Notes: a model not told the origin generated them from the letters alone. DNA of 64,000 nucleotides from Microbacterium arborescens (GCA_003339645.1 QNUV01000021.1:806001-870000), one strand, 5' to 3'. Shown: positions 8,095 to 18,187, counted from the first letter of the stretch. Numbers and translations: made by a program.

Positions 8095-9685
8095 CCAGCA
8101 CGCGCTGCCAGCCGCTCGAGCCATCGGGGGCGATGGGGGCGCGCTCCTCGACCTGCGTGTCGCCGTTCTTGTTGACCGCGCGCACCTCGACGTAATGGGT
8201 ACCGGCCTCGGCCTGCCACTCGAGCATCCACTGCACCCAGGTGTCGGCATTGATCGGGGTCGAGAGCGTCGCGGCCTGCCAGTCGCCGTCGTCGATGCGC
8301 ACTTCGACGCGCTCGATGCCGACGGTCTGCGCCCACGCCATCCCGGCGATCGCGACGGTTCCCGCGGCGACCGGGGTACCCGTGCGCGGAGTGTCGATGC
8401 GGGAGGAGAACTTGATCGGAGCTTCGGCCGCGTATCCGCGCGGAGTCCAGTACGCCTCGTCGGCCTCGAACGTCGTGACCTTGAGCTCGGTGACCCACTT
8501 CGTCGCCGAGACGTAGCCGTACAGCCCGGGAACGACCATGCGCACCGGGAAACCGTGCTCGAGCGGAAGCGGCTCGCCGTTCATCTTCACGGCGAAGATC
8601 GCGTCGCGCGCATCGTCGGTCAGAGCCTCGAGCGGGGTGGACGCCGTGTAGCCGTCGACGCTCTTCGAGAGCACCATGTCGGCGCCGGACTGCGGGCCGG
8701 CCATGCGCAGGATGTCGCGGATCGGGACGCCCTGCCAGATCGCGTTACCCACCAGCCCGCCACCGACCTCGTTCGAGACGCAGGTGAGCGTCACGGCGTA
8801 CTCGTCGAGGCCCATGCCGACGAGGTCGTCGAAGCTCAGCTCGACGCGTTGGTCGACCATGCCGTCGATGACGAGACGCCACGTGGTGGGGTCGACCGAG
8901 GGCACGGTGAGCGCCGTGTCGACGCGGTAGAAATCGGCGTTCGGGGTGATGAGCGGCGAGATGCCCTCGACCTCGAGCTCGGCGCCGTCGGGAATCGTCA
9001 CGGTCGACCGCGGCTCGGGGATGCGCAGCTCGCGGCGCAGGGCGTCGACCGACGCGGACGTCGCGTTGAGCAGACGTGCGCCGACGCCGATGATGACCGC
9101 CGCGATGCCGACGCCTCCCGTCGCGACGAGGAACGAACGGCGACCGAGGCCGCGCTGCTCGGCGGCCGGTGCCGCGGGAGTGTCGGCATCAGCGGCATCC
9201 GCGGCGCCCGCCCAGCGCCGGAGGCGCGTGATGAGGAACACCAGGACGAGCACTCCGACGAGCGTCCCGACCACGGGCGGCACGAACGCGAGAGGACTGG
9301 CGCCGGTTCGGGTGATGATCGCCGCGGTCGAGATCACCCCGGCGAGGGCGATGACGATGACTCCGAAGGGCCGGACGAAGAACTGCAGGATGCCGGCGAT
9401 CGCCGCGGCGATGACGACGGCGAGCGCGAGGCTGCCCAGCAGGACGATCTTGTCGGCCGAGCCGAAGGTCGCGATCGCGAACTCCTTGAGGGGTTGCGGC
9501 ACGATGTCGATGACGAAGGCGCCCACCGCGAGGATCGGGCTGCTCTCGCGCGCGACGAGCAGCGCGATCAGCTCGGCGACCGCGAGGAAGGCGGCCGCGC
9601 TGGCGATGCCGGCGAGTGCACTCCAGAGGCCCCAGACCCAGCGACGGGTCTTCGCCTCGTTCGCGGATGCGGTCGATTTCGCCAT
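8078..9685 (-). CDS. Membrane-anchored molybdopterin-dependent oxidoreductase (sulfite oxidase/YedY superfamily)
   Basis: 535-residue protein. About five N-terminal membrane helices (roughly residues 15-155) are followed by a further helix at about 185-205, then the molybdopterin-binding domain. The Mo-ligating cysteine is Cys302 in TLTCVSNEVGG. The Mo-co dimerisation-type beta domain fills the last 110 residues (from TPVAAGTVAIAG). The catalytic part should lie outside the membrane. The activity may be methionine-sulfoxide or sulfite related, but this is not decidable from sequence. The ATG follows GAGAGGCGACAGCG. The gene converges on the MFS gene with a 17-base overlap. Confidence 0.93.
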   Translation of the reverse strand: MAKSTASANEAKTRRWVWGLWSALAGIASAAAFLAVAELIALLVARESSPILAVGAFVIDIVPQPLKEFAIATFGSADKIVLLGSLALAVVIAAAIAGILQFFVRPFGVIVIALAGVISTAAIITRTGASPLAFVPPVVGTLVGVLVLVFLITRLRRWAGAADAADADTPAAPAAEQRGLGRRSFLVATGGVGIAAVIIGVGARLLNATSASVDALRRELRIPEPRSTVTIPDGAELEVEGISPLITPNADFYRVDTALTVPSVDPTTWRLVIDGMVDQRVELSFDDLVGMGLDEYAVTLTCVSNEVGGGLVGNAIWQGVPIRDILRMAGPQSGADMVLSKSVDGYTASTPLEALTDDARDAIFAVKMNGEPLPLEHGFPVRMVVPGLYGYVSATKWVTELKVTTFEADEAYWTPRGYAAEAPIKFSSRIDTPRTGTPVAAGTVAIAGMAWAQTVGIERVEVRIDDGDWQAATLSTPINADTWVQWMLEWQAEAGTHYVEVRAVNKNGDTQVEERAPIAPDGSSGWQRVLVTVSA

Positions 9686-9780
9686 CGCTGTCGCCTCTCG
9701 ATCGGCAGATCACTCCTACCGTGCATAGTGTCTTCGTCGCCGAGCCCGCAACGGATGGAAATTCGGCGGTGTCGATGCCG

Positions 9781-9848
9781 CGAGAACGCACCGCCATCAC
9801 GAGGACGCACCCTGCACCGTGCGTCTTCGCCGGGAGGGTGCGTTCTCG
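9781..9848. repeat. 68-bp four-unit inverted repeat, copy 1
   Basis: Four 12-bp units at offsets 0, 19, 37 and 56: CGAGAACGCACC, CGAGGACGCACC, then inverted CGTGCGTCTTCG and GGTGCGTTCTCG. The outer pair is perfectly complementary and the inner pair nearly so, so the element can fold as a long nested hairpin. It lies between two minus-strand genes (oxidoreductase start at 9685, acetyltransferase stop at 9873). The same layout recurs at 27908 and 30264. The rest of the 187-base gap, nearer to 9685, should hold the oxidoreductase promoter; nothing else is recognisable. Confidence 0.9.
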
Positions 9849-9872
9849 GCGATCGTGCCAGGGGGCTCGGGG

Positions 9873-10952
9873 CTACAGGGGCTTGGCGAAGCAGCGGGAG
9901 AACGCGTACTCGGTGTACGGGGCGTAGATCGGGATCGGGGTGTAGCCGAGGCGCTCGTACAGGACGACGGCGTCGTGCTGGCGGTCGCCGGTCTGCAGGA
10001 TGACGCGTTCCGCGCCCCGGTCGCGGGCGATGCGTTCGAGCTCGGCGAGCAGTGCCCGGCTCGCGCCGAGACCGCGGGCCCGCGGGTGGACGTACACGCG
10101 CTTGATCTCGAGGTCGCGGATGCCGTCGTGCTCGAGATCGCGCAGCGCGCCGTGGCCGACGGCTTCGCCCGCGGCATCCGTCACGAGCACCGTCGCCACG
10201 ATCGTCGCGGGATCGAGGGCGAACGCTCGTGCCGACCGAGCGGCGGCCTCGGGGTCGGTCTCGTCGAAGCGGTCGGCGTAGCGCGGGCCGACCTCGCGGT
10301 CCATCTCGGCGCGCAGGGCTTCGGCACGCGGGTCGTCGTAGTCGATGTGCTCGAACAGCCACGTCGTGGCCGGGGCGCCTGCGGGAGCGCGGGTTGCCGC
10401 GGCAGGCTCTGGCGCGAGGTCGTATCCGAACGCGAGCAGGTCGATGAAACGGCCCGGCTCGACCTCGATCCGACCCTCGCGCTCGGGCAGACGTGCGAAG
10501 CCGAGCTTGGCGTACAGGGCATGCGCCGCGGTCATCTCGGGTCCGCTGTTCATGACGACGCGGTGCGAACCGCGCTCGCGGGCCAGCTCGATCACGTGCC
10601 GGGTGAGTGCTTCGCCGACGCCCCGCCCCCGCGCCTCGGGGGCGACGGCGAGCTGACGGAAGTCGGTCTCGCCGGGCTGCGCGACCCCGGCGAGCGGGCG
10701 GTTGGGCCGAGCGACCCACACGGTCCCGAGGATCTCGGGCTCGGCAGCGGCATCCTCACTCCCGCCGGCGTCCACCGCCACCCACACATCTCCGCTCCGG
10801 ACGCGCGCGGCGACGTCGCGCAACGAGGCGAGGTAGTGCTCCGAGAGTTCGCCGTAGCTGTGCTGGTAGGCGCGAGCGGTCAGCTCGCCCGCCCGAGCGA
10901 ACTCCTCGGTGCGGACGAGCCGGATGGTGAGCGCTGTCGCGGTCGATGTCAC
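9873..10952 (-). CDS. Tandem GNAT N-acetyltransferase
   Basis: 359-residue cytoplasmic protein with two GNAT domains in one chain. Domain 1 (about residues 8-175) has the acetyl-CoA loop VAPEARGRGVGEALTRHVI. Domain 2 (about 190-357) has VHPRARGLGASRALLAELE, followed by the usual GYTPI end motif. The acceptor substrate is unknown; tandem forms include mycothiol synthase-like enzymes, but the surroundings give no link to that pathway. The GTG start at 10952 lies six bases after TAGCGT on the minus strand, so the mRNA is probably leaderless. Confidence 0.9.
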   Translation of the reverse strand: MTSTATALTIRLVRTEEFARAGELTARAYQHSYGELSEHYLASLRDVAARVRSGDVWVAVDAGGSEDAAAEPEILGTVWVARPNRPLAGVAQPGETDFRQLAVAPEARGRGVGEALTRHVIELARERGSHRVVMNSGPEMTAAHALYAKLGFARLPEREGRIEVEPGRFIDLLAFGYDLAPEPAAATRAPAGAPATTWLFEHIDYDDPRAEALRAEMDREVGPRYADRFDETDPEAAARSARAFALDPATIVATVLVTDAAGEAVGHGALRDLEHDGIRDLEIKRVYVHPRARGLGASRALLAELERIARDRGAERVILQTGDRQHDAVVLYERLGYTPIPIYAPYTEYAFSRCFAKPL

Positions 10953-10999
10953 GAGGTGACGCTACCTCTCACCGAGACCCGATCGCGACGCGGGCCCAT

Positions 11000-11992
11000 T
11001 CATGACGCGGGGAGTCCGGGCGGGTTGATCTCGCTCTTCTCGATGCGCTCCGACTCGAGCCCCCAGGTCTCGAGGACCTCGTCGTACTGGCCGCCGGCGA
11101 TGAGGGCGTTGAGCGCGATCGACACGGGCTCGATCAGGCCGTTGCCCTTCGCGGTGGCCGCGGCGATGTTCGCGGTCTGCGGCCAGCCGCCGGGCACGAG
11201 CCCGACGAGCTTGGTGTCGCCGGTCTCGCGCGCCGACCAGGCCGACGTCGCGTTGGGGCCGAAGGTGGCGTCGACGCGGCCGGACTGCAGCGCGAGCACG
11301 GCCGCGGCGTTGTCGTCGTAGTACTGCAACTCGGCAGGCGCCTCGCCTGCGGCTTCGAGCTCGTCGTTCCAGGCGAGCAGCACCTGCTCCTGGTTGGTGC
11401 CCGAGCCGACGACGATCTTCAGGCCCGAGATGTCGGCGGCTTCCTCGATCTTGTCGATGTCGCTGTCGGAGCGGACGTAGAAGCCGAGCAGGTCTTCGCG
11501 GTAGCTCGCGAAGTCGTAGAGCTCCTTGCGCTCCTCCGTGACCGTGACGTTCGAGGTGATGAGGTCGTACTTGCCCGACTGGATACCGAGGGGCCAGTCG
11601 GCCCATGCGACGACCACGGGGTTGTACTCGAGGCCGAGCGCTTCGGCGATGAGCGATCCGATGTTGGGCTCGGTTCCGGCGGCCTCGGTCTCTCCCTCGG
11701 GGATGTAGCCGAGGGGCGGCAGGTAAGCGGAGTGGGCGACGGTCAGCTTCCCCTCTTCGACCGGCTCGAAACCGCTCGCTTCGAGGGCAGCGACGGCCTC
11801 GGCGACGGGCTCGTCGAGGTGCACCCAGTGGATGTCGTCGGTCGCGACGTTCGCCGTCGTCGGTGCGGGCGCGGCGGCCTCGGCCTCGGCAGGCCGGTTG
11901 AGGTTCACGGCGGTGACGATGCCGCCGACGATCGCCGCGACCGCGACGACGCCGAGTCCGGCGGCGATGCCCTGCTTCTTACTGATGGCCAT
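11000..11992 (-). CDS. Amino-acid ABC transporter substrate-binding protein
   Basis: 330-residue extracytoplasmic solute-binding protein of the polar amino-acid (SBP_bac_3) family. A hydrophobic N-terminal segment (about residues 9-30) acts as signal or anchor; there is no lipobox cysteine, which is unusual for a Gram-positive binding protein. The binding domain begins near KLTVAHSAYLPPLGYIPEG. Family strands YDLITSNVTVTEERKELYDF and the hinge motif VGSGTNQEQVL are clear. It follows the permease and ATPase genes on the minus strand, with the ATPase stop 54 bases from its start codon. Substrate not decidable. Confidence 0.92.
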   Translation of the reverse strand: MAISKKQGIAAGLGVVAVAAIVGGIVTAVNLNRPAEAEAAAPAPTTANVATDDIHWVHLDEPVAEAVAALEASGFEPVEEGKLTVAHSAYLPPLGYIPEGETEAAGTEPNIGSLIAEALGLEYNPVVVAWADWPLGIQSGKYDLITSNVTVTEERKELYDFASYREDLLGFYVRSDSDIDKIEEAADISGLKIVVGSGTNQEQVLLAWNDELEAAGEAPAELQYYDDNAAAVLALQSGRVDATFGPNATSAWSARETGDTKLVGLVPGGWPQTANIAAATAKGNGLIEPVSIALNALIAGGQYDEVLETWGLESERIEKSEINPPGLPAS

Positions 11993-12046
11993 GCTGTTGG
12001 GTCTCTCTCGAAAAGTGGGGTGCGGGTGGAGGGGTGGGATGGGATG

Positions 12047-12814
12047 TCAGGCGAGGACCTTGGCGAGGAACTCCTGCACGCGGGGGTGCTTCGGCGCGAC
12101 GAGTACCTCGGCGGGCGGGCCCTGCTCGATGATCCGGCCGCCATCGAGGAAGACGACGCGGTCGGCGACCTCGCGGGCGAAGCCGATCTCGTGGGTGACG
12201 ATGATGAGCGTCGTGCCGAGCTGTGCGAGGTCGCGGATGACGTCGAGCACCTCGCCGACGAGCTCGGGGTCGAGCGCGCTCGTCGGCTCATCGAACAGGA
12301 TCACCTTCGGCTTGAGAGCCAGCGCTCGCGCGATCGCGACGCGCTGCTGCTGCCCGCCGGAGAGCTGCCGCGGGTAGTGACCGGCCTTGTCGCCGAGCCC
12401 AACGCGGTCGAGCAGGCCGAGCGCGAGCTCGCGGGCGTCGTCCTTCGAGAGGCGCCCGAGCGCGATGGGCGCCTCGGTGACGTTCTCGAGGGCGGTCAGG
12501 TGGGGGAAGAGGTTGAAGTTCTGGAACACGATCCCGATCTGGGTGCGGCGTTCGAGCACGGCCTTCTCGCGCAGCTCGTAGAGCTTGCCGTTGCGCTGCT
12601 CGTACCCGATGAACTCGCCGTCGACCGTGACCGATCCGCGGTCGACCGTCTCGAGGTGGTTGATGGTGCGCAGCAGCGTCGACTTGCCCGAGCCGCTCGC
12701 GCCGAGGATCGCGACGACCTCGCCCGGCTCGACCGTGAGGTCGATGCCGCCGAGCACCTCGACTCCGGCGTAGCTCTTGTGGACATTGTGGATCTCGACG
12801 AGACCGCGGGTCAT
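12047..12814 (-). CDS. Amino-acid ABC transporter ATP-binding protein
   Basis: 255-residue single ABC ATPase of the GlnQ/HisP family. Walker A GASGSGKST near residue 38, Q-loop FQNFNLFPHLT, signature LSGGQQQRV near 145, Walker B VILFDEPTSALDP, and switch HEIGFA. It energises the permease encoded just upstream; its ATG overlaps the permease stop (TCAT on the plus strand at 12811-12814). The frame is open further 5', but that extension lies in another frame of the permease and is not coding. Confidence 0.95.
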   Translation of the reverse strand: MTRGLVEIHNVHKSYAGVEVLGGIDLTVEPGEVVAILGASGSGKSTLLRTINHLETVDRGSVTVDGEFIGYEQRNGKLYELREKAVLERRTQIGIVFQNFNLFPHLTALENVTEAPIALGRLSKDDARELALGLLDRVGLGDKAGHYPRQLSGGQQQRVAIARALALKPKVILFDEPTSALDPELVGEVLDVIRDLAQLGTTLIIVTHEIGFAREVADRVVFLDGGRIIEQGPPAEVLVAPKHPRVQEFLAKVLA

Positions 12815-13839
12815 GACTCTCCTCCGGAAGTGGCGCGGCTGGTCGCGAGTGGGCGGGGTGCCGGCGCGTCGTCGCCGAGGCGGGCCCACTGCACGGCGAT
12901 CCAGCGGCGCGCACGCTGAACGGGCGTGGGCGGCAGAACCCGCACGGATCCCCGCGCGTAGTGACGCTCGATGTAGTACTGCAGGATGCTGAGCACCGTG
13001 GTGATGATCGTGTACCAGACCACCGCGACGAGCAGGAGCGGGATGACGCGGCTGTTGCGGTTGTAGATCACCTGCACCGCGTAGAACAGCTCGGGGATCG
13101 CGATCACGAACAGGACCGAGGTGCCCTTGACGAGCCCGATCACCTCGTTCGTGGCGTTGGGGATGATCGATCGCATGGCCTGCGGCAGCACGATGCGGCT
13201 GAGCCGCCGACGCGGCGGGATGCCGAGGGCGGCGGCCGCCTCGAGCTGGCCTTGGTCGACCGAGAGCAGGCCGCCGCGGATGATCTCGGCGGAGTAGGCC
13301 GCCTGGTGCAGGCTCAGGCCGAGCACGCCGGCCGCGAACGCGCTGATCAGCTGCACCGTCGGGAACTCGACGATCCAGAAGTCGGTTGTGAAGGGGGTGC
13401 CCAGTCCGAGCGTCGGATACAGGTAGCCGAGGTTGTACCAGACGACCAGCTGCACGACGAGGGGGACCGAGCGGAAGAACCAGATGAAGCCCCACGCCGC
13501 GGCGTTGAGCAGCGGCGACTTGGCGAGCCGAGCCAGCGCGAGCACCGTCCCGAGCACGAATCCGATCGTCGCCGACACCGCCGTGTAGACGAGGGTGAGG
13601 CCGAGTCCCTGCAGCACCGGGTCGGAGAAGAAGTACTGCGCGAAGTAGTCCCACTCGTAGTTCTCGTTCGTCACGAGCGACCACACGAACTGGGCTACGA
13701 CGAACACGACGATCGCGGCGATGGCCCACCGGAACCAGTGCCGTGTGCGGACGACCGGGATGTCGCCGAGGTCGACGCGCGGCGCGGTCGACGCAGGGTC
13801 GCCGACGGCGCGGTCGACGCGCGAGACGGTGTCGGTCAT
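12811..13839 (-). CDS. Amino-acid ABC transporter permease
   Basis: 342-residue inner-membrane permease of the HisM/GlnP family. A Pro/Asp-rich cytoplasmic N-terminus leads to a first helix near residue 40. The family start motif GLGLTLVYTAVSATIGFVLG is followed by the EAA-type loop VDQGQLEAAAALGIPPRRRL. About five to six helices. The ATG at 13839 is preceded by AGGAGATCCGC, a good ribosome site, so I rejected an in-frame ATG 93 bases upstream. It is the first gene of the operon permease, ATPase, binding protein. Confidence 0.94.
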   Translation of the reverse strand: MTDTVSRVDRAVGDPASTAPRVDLGDIPVVRTRHWFRWAIAAIVVFVVAQFVWSLVTNENYEWDYFAQYFFSDPVLQGLGLTLVYTAVSATIGFVLGTVLALARLAKSPLLNAAAWGFIWFFRSVPLVVQLVVWYNLGYLYPTLGLGTPFTTDFWIVEFPTVQLISAFAAGVLGLSLHQAAYSAEIIRGGLLSVDQGQLEAAAALGIPPRRRLSRIVLPQAMRSIIPNATNEVIGLVKGTSVLFVIAIPELFYAVQVIYNRNSRVIPLLLVAVVWYTIITTVLSILQYYIERHYARGSVRVLPPTPVQRARRWIAVQWARLGDDAPAPRPLATSRATSGGES

Positions 13840-13966
13840 GCGGATCTCCTCGGAACGGCGTGGATGCAGCGGAGGCTGCGGATCGCACGACAGTAGGACT
13901 CGGAGGAGCCCGGTGTCGCGGCATCCGCTCACACGACGACACGAAGAGAGATACGGCGTAATACGA

Positions 13967-14005
13967 GGAACCGGCCCCCAGCGAGAGAGCTTGGGGGCCG
14001 GTTCC
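13967..14005 (-). terminator. Strong hairpin after the sugar ABC operon
   Basis: Perfect 14-bp stem GGAACCGGCCCCCA (13967-13980) with TGGGGGCCGGTTCC (13992-14005) and an 11-base loop, 15 bases past the stop of the sugar-binding protein gene. No clear T run follows, as is common for actinobacterial terminators. The rest of the gap 13840-14019 carries the promoter region of the amino-acid operon; no further element is recognised. Confidence 0.8.
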
Positions 14006-14019
14006 GAGAGCGGTTCGGG

Positions 14020-15138
14020 CTACTGCGCCGCCTGCACGATCTCGAGGAGGCTCGGGACGTTGGCGTACGCCTCGGCCGCGTTCTCCTTCGTGACGATCAC
14101 GGGCTCGAGCAGATAGGCCGGAACGACCTTCACGCCGTTGTCGTACTGCTCGGTGTCGTTGACCTCGGCGTCCTCGCCCTGCTGCAGCTCGCCGATCATC
14201 TTGACCGTCTGCTCGACCAGCAGCGTCGTGTCCTTGTTGATGGTCGAGTACTGCTCACCGGCCATGATCGACTTCACCGACTCGACCTCGGAGTCCTGAC
14301 CGGTGACGGTGAAGGTCGCGACATCCTTGCCCGCCTGCTTCACCGAGGTGAGGATGGCACGGGCCAGGGTGTCGTTGGGCGAGAGCACGCCGTCGAGCGT
14401 GTCGCTGCTGTAGGTCGACGTCAGGATCGAGTCCATGCGGCTCTGGGCGTTCTCGGCCTTCCAGCCCTGGGTCGCCGTCTGCGCGATCTCGTCCTGACCC
14501 GACTTCACGACGAGGGTGCCGTCGTCGATCTTCGGCTGGAGCACGTCGAGCGCGCCGTTGAAGAACACCGCGGAGTTCGCGTCGTCGGGCGAGCCGGAGA
14601 ACAGCTCGATGTTCCACGGCGCGCCGTGGCCCGACCGCGCCTCGAGCCCGTCGAGCAGCGCCTGCCCCTGCAGCTGACCGACCTTGAAGTTGTCGAACGC
14701 GACGTAGTAGTCGACGTTCTCGCTGTTCTCGAGGAGCCGGTCGTAGGCGATGATCTTCACGCCCGCGTCGGCGGCCTGCTGCAGCTGGGTACCCAGCTGC
14801 TTGCCGTCCTTCGCGCCGATGACGATGACCTTCGCACCGTTCGTGATCATCGCGGAGATCTGGTTCTGCTGCTCGGCGACTGTGTTCGATGCCGGTGCGT
14901 ACTGCACGTCGGCCTTGAAGCCGGCGGCCTCGAGGTCCTTCGTGAACAGGTCGCCCGCGAGCACCCAGTTCTCGCTGGTCTTGTCGGGCAAGGCGACGCC
15001 GATCGTCGCGTCGGCCGCGAAGCCCGCCGCAGCGGAGGCGTCGCCGCCGGCGCCCGCGTCGGTGCGCGCGTTGGAGCACGCCGACAGGGCCAGCGCCGTG
15101 ACCGCGAGCGCGGTGACGGCGAGAGCGATCTTCTTCAT
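14020..15138 (-). CDS. Sugar ABC transporter substrate-binding lipoprotein (XylF/ChvE type)
   Basis: 372-residue lipoprotein: signal MKKIALAVTALAVTALALSA, then Cys of the LSAC lipobox at residue 21. The mature part is a periplasmic-binding-protein fold of the ribose/xylose group: TIGVALPDKTSENWVLAGDLF, QISAMITNGAKVIVIGAKDG, and IIAYDRLLENSENVDYYVAFDN match the D-xylose/multiple-sugar binding branch. I chose the ATG at 15138 because the AAGAGAT site is at correct distance; an ATG nine bases upstream is too close. It is the last gene of the operon ATPase, permease, binding protein. Likely ligand: a pentose or arabinose/galactose-like sugar. Confidence 0.93.
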   Translation of the reverse strand: MKKIALAVTALAVTALALSACSNARTDAGAGGDASAAAGFAADATIGVALPDKTSENWVLAGDLFTKDLEAAGFKADVQYAPASNTVAEQQNQISAMITNGAKVIVIGAKDGKQLGTQLQQAADAGVKIIAYDRLLENSENVDYYVAFDNFKVGQLQGQALLDGLEARSGHGAPWNIELFSGSPDDANSAVFFNGALDVLQPKIDDGTLVVKSGQDEIAQTATQGWKAENAQSRMDSILTSTYSSDTLDGVLSPNDTLARAILTSVKQAGKDVATFTVTGQDSEVESVKSIMAGEQYSTINKDTTLLVEQTVKMIGELQQGEDAEVNDTEQYDNGVKVVPAYLLEPVIVTKENAAEAYANVPSLLEIVQAAQ

Positions 15139-15188
15139 TGCATTCATCTCTTTTCTTCGGTGCGGAGAGCCATCAGCGAGCGGTGTCG

Positions 15189-16532
15189 TCATCGACGACC
15201 GGCATCGACGGGCTGACTGGTCTCATTGGTTCCGGCGGTCGGCAAGACAGTCGGAGGTGTGGGGGCGTCGGCGCGGGCCCGGCGGCGCGCCGACCAGAGG
15301 CCGATGATCGACGGGCGCCCGGTCGCCTTGCTCAGCACGTCGATGCCGACGGCGAGCAGCAGCACGAGGCCCTTGATGACCGATACGAGGTCGGCGCCGG
15401 TGCCCACGAGCTGCAGCCCGTTGTTGAGGAAGGCCATCACGAGTCCACCGATGATCGCGCCGATGACGGTGCCGATGCCGCCCGAGACCGCCGCGCCGCC
15501 GATGAACACCGCCGCGATGGCGTCGAGCTCCCATCCGTTGCCGTCCTGCGGGCCGGAGGCACCCGATCGGGCGACGAAGATCATGCCGGCGAGCGAAGCC
15601 AGCACCGACATGTTCATCATCACGAAGAAGTCGACGCGCCGGTCCTTCACGCCCGACAGCGTCGCGGCGAGACGGTTGCCGCCGACGGCGTAGATGCGCC
15701 GGCCGAACGTCGTGTTGTTGGTGATGAACGAGTACAGGATGACGAGGGCGACGAGGATGACGCCCGAGATCGGGAACCCGGTTCCCGGCCGCCCGGTCGC
15801 GAACAGGTAGGCGGCGATGAGGATGACGCCGCCCACGACGACGACCTTGAGGATCGAGACCCACAGCGGGGCCGACTCGGCTCCGGTATTGGCCTGACGC
15901 CGGCGCAGGCGGATCTCGTTGACGACGATCCAGAGCGCACCGAGGATGCCGAGCGCGAGGGTCAGCACGTTGAACGGCAACGGGATGAAGGGGAGCTCGG
16001 GCAGGTACCCGGCACCGATCACCTGGAAGTCGGCGGGCACGGCGAGGGTCGTCGACTGCCCGACGATCTGGTTCAAGCCTCGGAAGATCAGCATCCCGGC
16101 GAGCGTGACGATGAACGCCGGCACGCCGACGTAGGCGACCCAGAACCCCTGCCAGGCGCCGATGAGCACGCCGACGACGAGCCCGAGCACGATCGCGAGG
16201 TACGACGGCAGGTTCCAGTCGGCCATCGACTTGGCGACGACGATGCCGGTGAAGGCGGCGACCGACCCGACCGAGAGGTCGATGTGGCCCATGATGATGA
16301 CCATCACCATGCCGATCGCGAGGATCAGGATGTAGGAGTTCTGATTGATCGCGTTGATGAGGTTGCCCGACGACAGCGTCAGGCCATTGGTCCAGATCTG
16401 GAAGACGAGGATGATCAGCACGAGCGATCCGAGGATGCCGAACTGCCGCAGCGTGGATTGTCCGCCGCCGAACGCTTTGCGGATGTCGGCCAGCCCGCCG
16501 GTGCGGACGGGGGCGGTGTCGGGCTGAGTCAT
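15189..16532 (-). CDS. Sugar ABC transporter permease (XylH/MmsB type)
   Basis: 447-residue membrane protein of the ribose/xylose permease (BPD_transp_2) family. Typical segments: [20 protein letters not shown] near residue 75, [20 protein letters not shown] near 130, [20 protein letters not shown] near 290, and [20 protein letters not shown] near 370. About ten helices. The long C-terminus is cytoplasmic and Pro/Thr rich. Its ATG overlaps the ATPase stop by four bases, and the binding-protein gene starts 50 bases after its stop. Confidence 0.94.
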   Translation of the reverse strand: MTQPDTAPVRTGGLADIRKAFGGGQSTLRQFGILGSLVLIILVFQIWTNGLTLSSGNLINAINQNSYILILAIGMVMVIIMGHIDLSVGSVAAFTGIVVAKSMADWNLPSYLAIVLGLVVGVLIGAWQGFWVAYVGVPAFIVTLAGMLIFRGLNQIVGQSTTLAVPADFQVIGAGYLPELPFIPLPFNVLTLALGILGALWIVVNEIRLRRRQANTGAESAPLWVSILKVVVVGGVILIAAYLFATGRPGTGFPISGVILVALVILYSFITNNTTFGRRIYAVGGNRLAATLSGVKDRRVDFFVMMNMSVLASLAGMIFVARSGASGPQDGNGWELDAIAAVFIGGAAVSGGIGTVIGAIIGGLVMAFLNNGLQLVGTGADLVSVIKGLVLLLAVGIDVLSKATGRPSIIGLWSARRRARADAPTPPTVLPTAGTNETSQPVDAGRR

Positions 16533-18133
16533 GCGGTCACTTTCTTTCCACGGTCTGCGGTCATGCTCCGCATCAGTTCCTCGGGTGTGGCTCTGCGTGC
16601 GTCGATCTCGTCGGTGATGCGCCCCTCGAAGACCGTGTAGATGCGGTCTGCCATGCCCAGCAGCTCCGGCAGCTCGCTCGAGATGAGGAGCACGCCCTTC
16701 CCCTGAGCGGCGAGGTCGTTGATGATCGAGTAGATCTCGTACTTCGCCCCGACGTCGATGCCGCGGGTGGGCTCGTCGAGGATGAGCAGGTCGGGATCGG
16801 TGAACATCCATTTGGCGAGGACGACCTTCTGCTGGTTGCCGCCCGAGAGCTTCGAGACGCCGTTGTCGACGTTCGACGTCTTGATGCGCAGCCTCCCCCG
16901 GTAGTCGTCGGCGACGGCGCGCTCTTCGTCCTTATGCAGCACGCCGTGCGGCGCGATCTTGCGGAGCTTCGCGGACACCACCGATCGCCGGATCGGGTCG
17001 AGCAGGTTGAGCCCGAGCACCTTGCGGTCCTCGCTCACGTAGGCGAGCCCGTGCGAGATCGCCGCCGGCACATCCTTGAGCGTCACGGGCTTGCCGTCGA
17101 TGAGGATCTGACCGCCCTCGTAGAGGCCGTACGAGCGGCCGAACAGGCTCATCGCGAGCTCGGTGCGGCCGGCTCCCATCAGGCCCGCGAGACCGACGAC
17201 CTCGCCGCGGCGGACGGTGAGGTGCGACGACTTCGCAACGAGTCGGTCGGCGTTCAGCGGATGCCGCACCGTCCAGTCGCGCACCTCGAAGAAGACCTCT
17301 CCGATCTTCGCGTCGCGCGGCGGGAACCGGTTCTCGAGCGAGCGGCCGACCATGCCGCGGATGATGCGGTCCTCGTCGACGTCGCCGGCGTGGACGTCGA
17401 GCGTCTCGATCGTCCGACCGTCGCGGATGATCGTGATCGAGTCGGCGATCTGGGCGATCTCGTTGAGCTTGTGGCTGATGATGATCGAGGTCACGCCGCG
17501 GTCTCGCAGATCGGTGATGAGGCCGAGCAGGTGCTGCGAGTCGTTCTCGTTCAGCGCGGCGGTCGGCTCATCGAGAATCAGCAGCTTGACGTTCTTCGAC
17601 AGGGCCTTGGCGATCTCGACCAGCTGCTGCTTGCCGACGCCGAGCTGCTTGATGGGGGTGGCCGGGTCATCGCGCAGGCCGACCCGTTCGAGCAGCTCAC
17701 GCGCCCGGGCTCGCGAGGCGTCCCAGTCGATGCGGCCGAACCGCGAGATCTCGTTGCCGATGAAGATGTTCTCCGCGATCGACAGCTCGGGGATGAGGGC
17801 GAGCTCCTGATGGATGATCGCGATGCCGGCATCCTCGCTCGCCCGGATGTCGCGGAACTGGGCCGCCTGCCCGTCGAAGACGATGTCGCCCTCATAGGTC
17901 CCGTACGGGTAGACCCCCGAGAGCACCTTCATGAGCGTCGACTTGCCGGCGCCGTTCTCGCCGCAGATCGCGTGGATCTCTCCGGCCTGCACCGTGAGCG
18001 ACACGTCGGCGAGGGCGATGACGCCGGGGAAGCGCTTCGTGATGGAGCGCATCTCGAGCAAGGGTCGGCCGGTCGCACTCCGGTCAGGCCGTTCGCGGCC
18101 GTGTCCGGGCACGCCGGGTTCTGAATCGATCAC
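16529..18133 (-). CDS. Sugar ABC transporter double ATPase (XylG/MmsA type)
   Basis: 534-residue cytoplasmic ATPase with two ABC domains, as usual for monosaccharide importers. Domain 1 has Walker [10 protein letters not shown] and Walker [14 protein letters not shown]. Domain 2 has a degenerate P-loop region ([12 protein letters not shown]) as in RbsA/XylG, then signature LSGGNQQKV and Walker [14 protein letters not shown] prefer the GTG at 18133 because GAGGAG lies five bases upstream; an ATG at 18157 has no ribosome site and lies close to the operator. First gene of the operon, divergent from the LacI regulator. Confidence 0.92.
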   Translation of the reverse strand: MIDSEPGVPGHGRERPDRSATGRPLLEMRSITKRFPGVIALADVSLTVQAGEIHAICGENGAGKSTLMKVLSGVYPYGTYEGDIVFDGQAAQFRDIRASEDAGIAIIHQELALIPELSIAENIFIGNEISRFGRIDWDASRARARELLERVGLRDDPATPIKQLGVGKQQLVEIAKALSKNVKLLILDEPTAALNENDSQHLLGLITDLRDRGVTSIIISHKLNEIAQIADSITIIRDGRTIETLDVHAGDVDEDRIIRGMVGRSLENRFPPRDAKIGEVFFEVRDWTVRHPLNADRLVAKSSHLTVRRGEVVGLAGLMGAGRTELAMSLFGRSYGLYEGGQILIDGKPVTLKDVPAAISHGLAYVSEDRKVLGLNLLDPIRRSVVSAKLRKIAPHGVLHKDEERAVADDYRGRLRIKTSNVDNGVSKLSGGNQQKVVLAKWMFTDPDLLILDEPTRGIDVGAKYEIYSIINDLAAQGKGVLLISSELPELLGMADRIYTVFEGRITDEIDARRATPEELMRSMTADRGKKVTA

Positions 18134-18159
18134 CAAAGCTCCTCTGCCCCAGCTCATCG

Positions 18160-18177
18160 GATGTCAACGTTGTCATC
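18160..18177 (-). promoter_or_regulatory. LacI-type operator in the sugar ABC operon leader
   Basis: GATGTCAACGTTGTCATC is a near-perfect palindrome with the central CG expected for LacI-family sites (core TGTCAACGTTGTCA). It starts 10 bases downstream of the minus-strand -10 hexamer, so a bound repressor would block initiation of the sugar operon. The right half CGTTGTCATCG occurs again in front of the regulator gene. Confidence 0.75.
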
Positions 18178-18187
18178 GAGCGACGTC

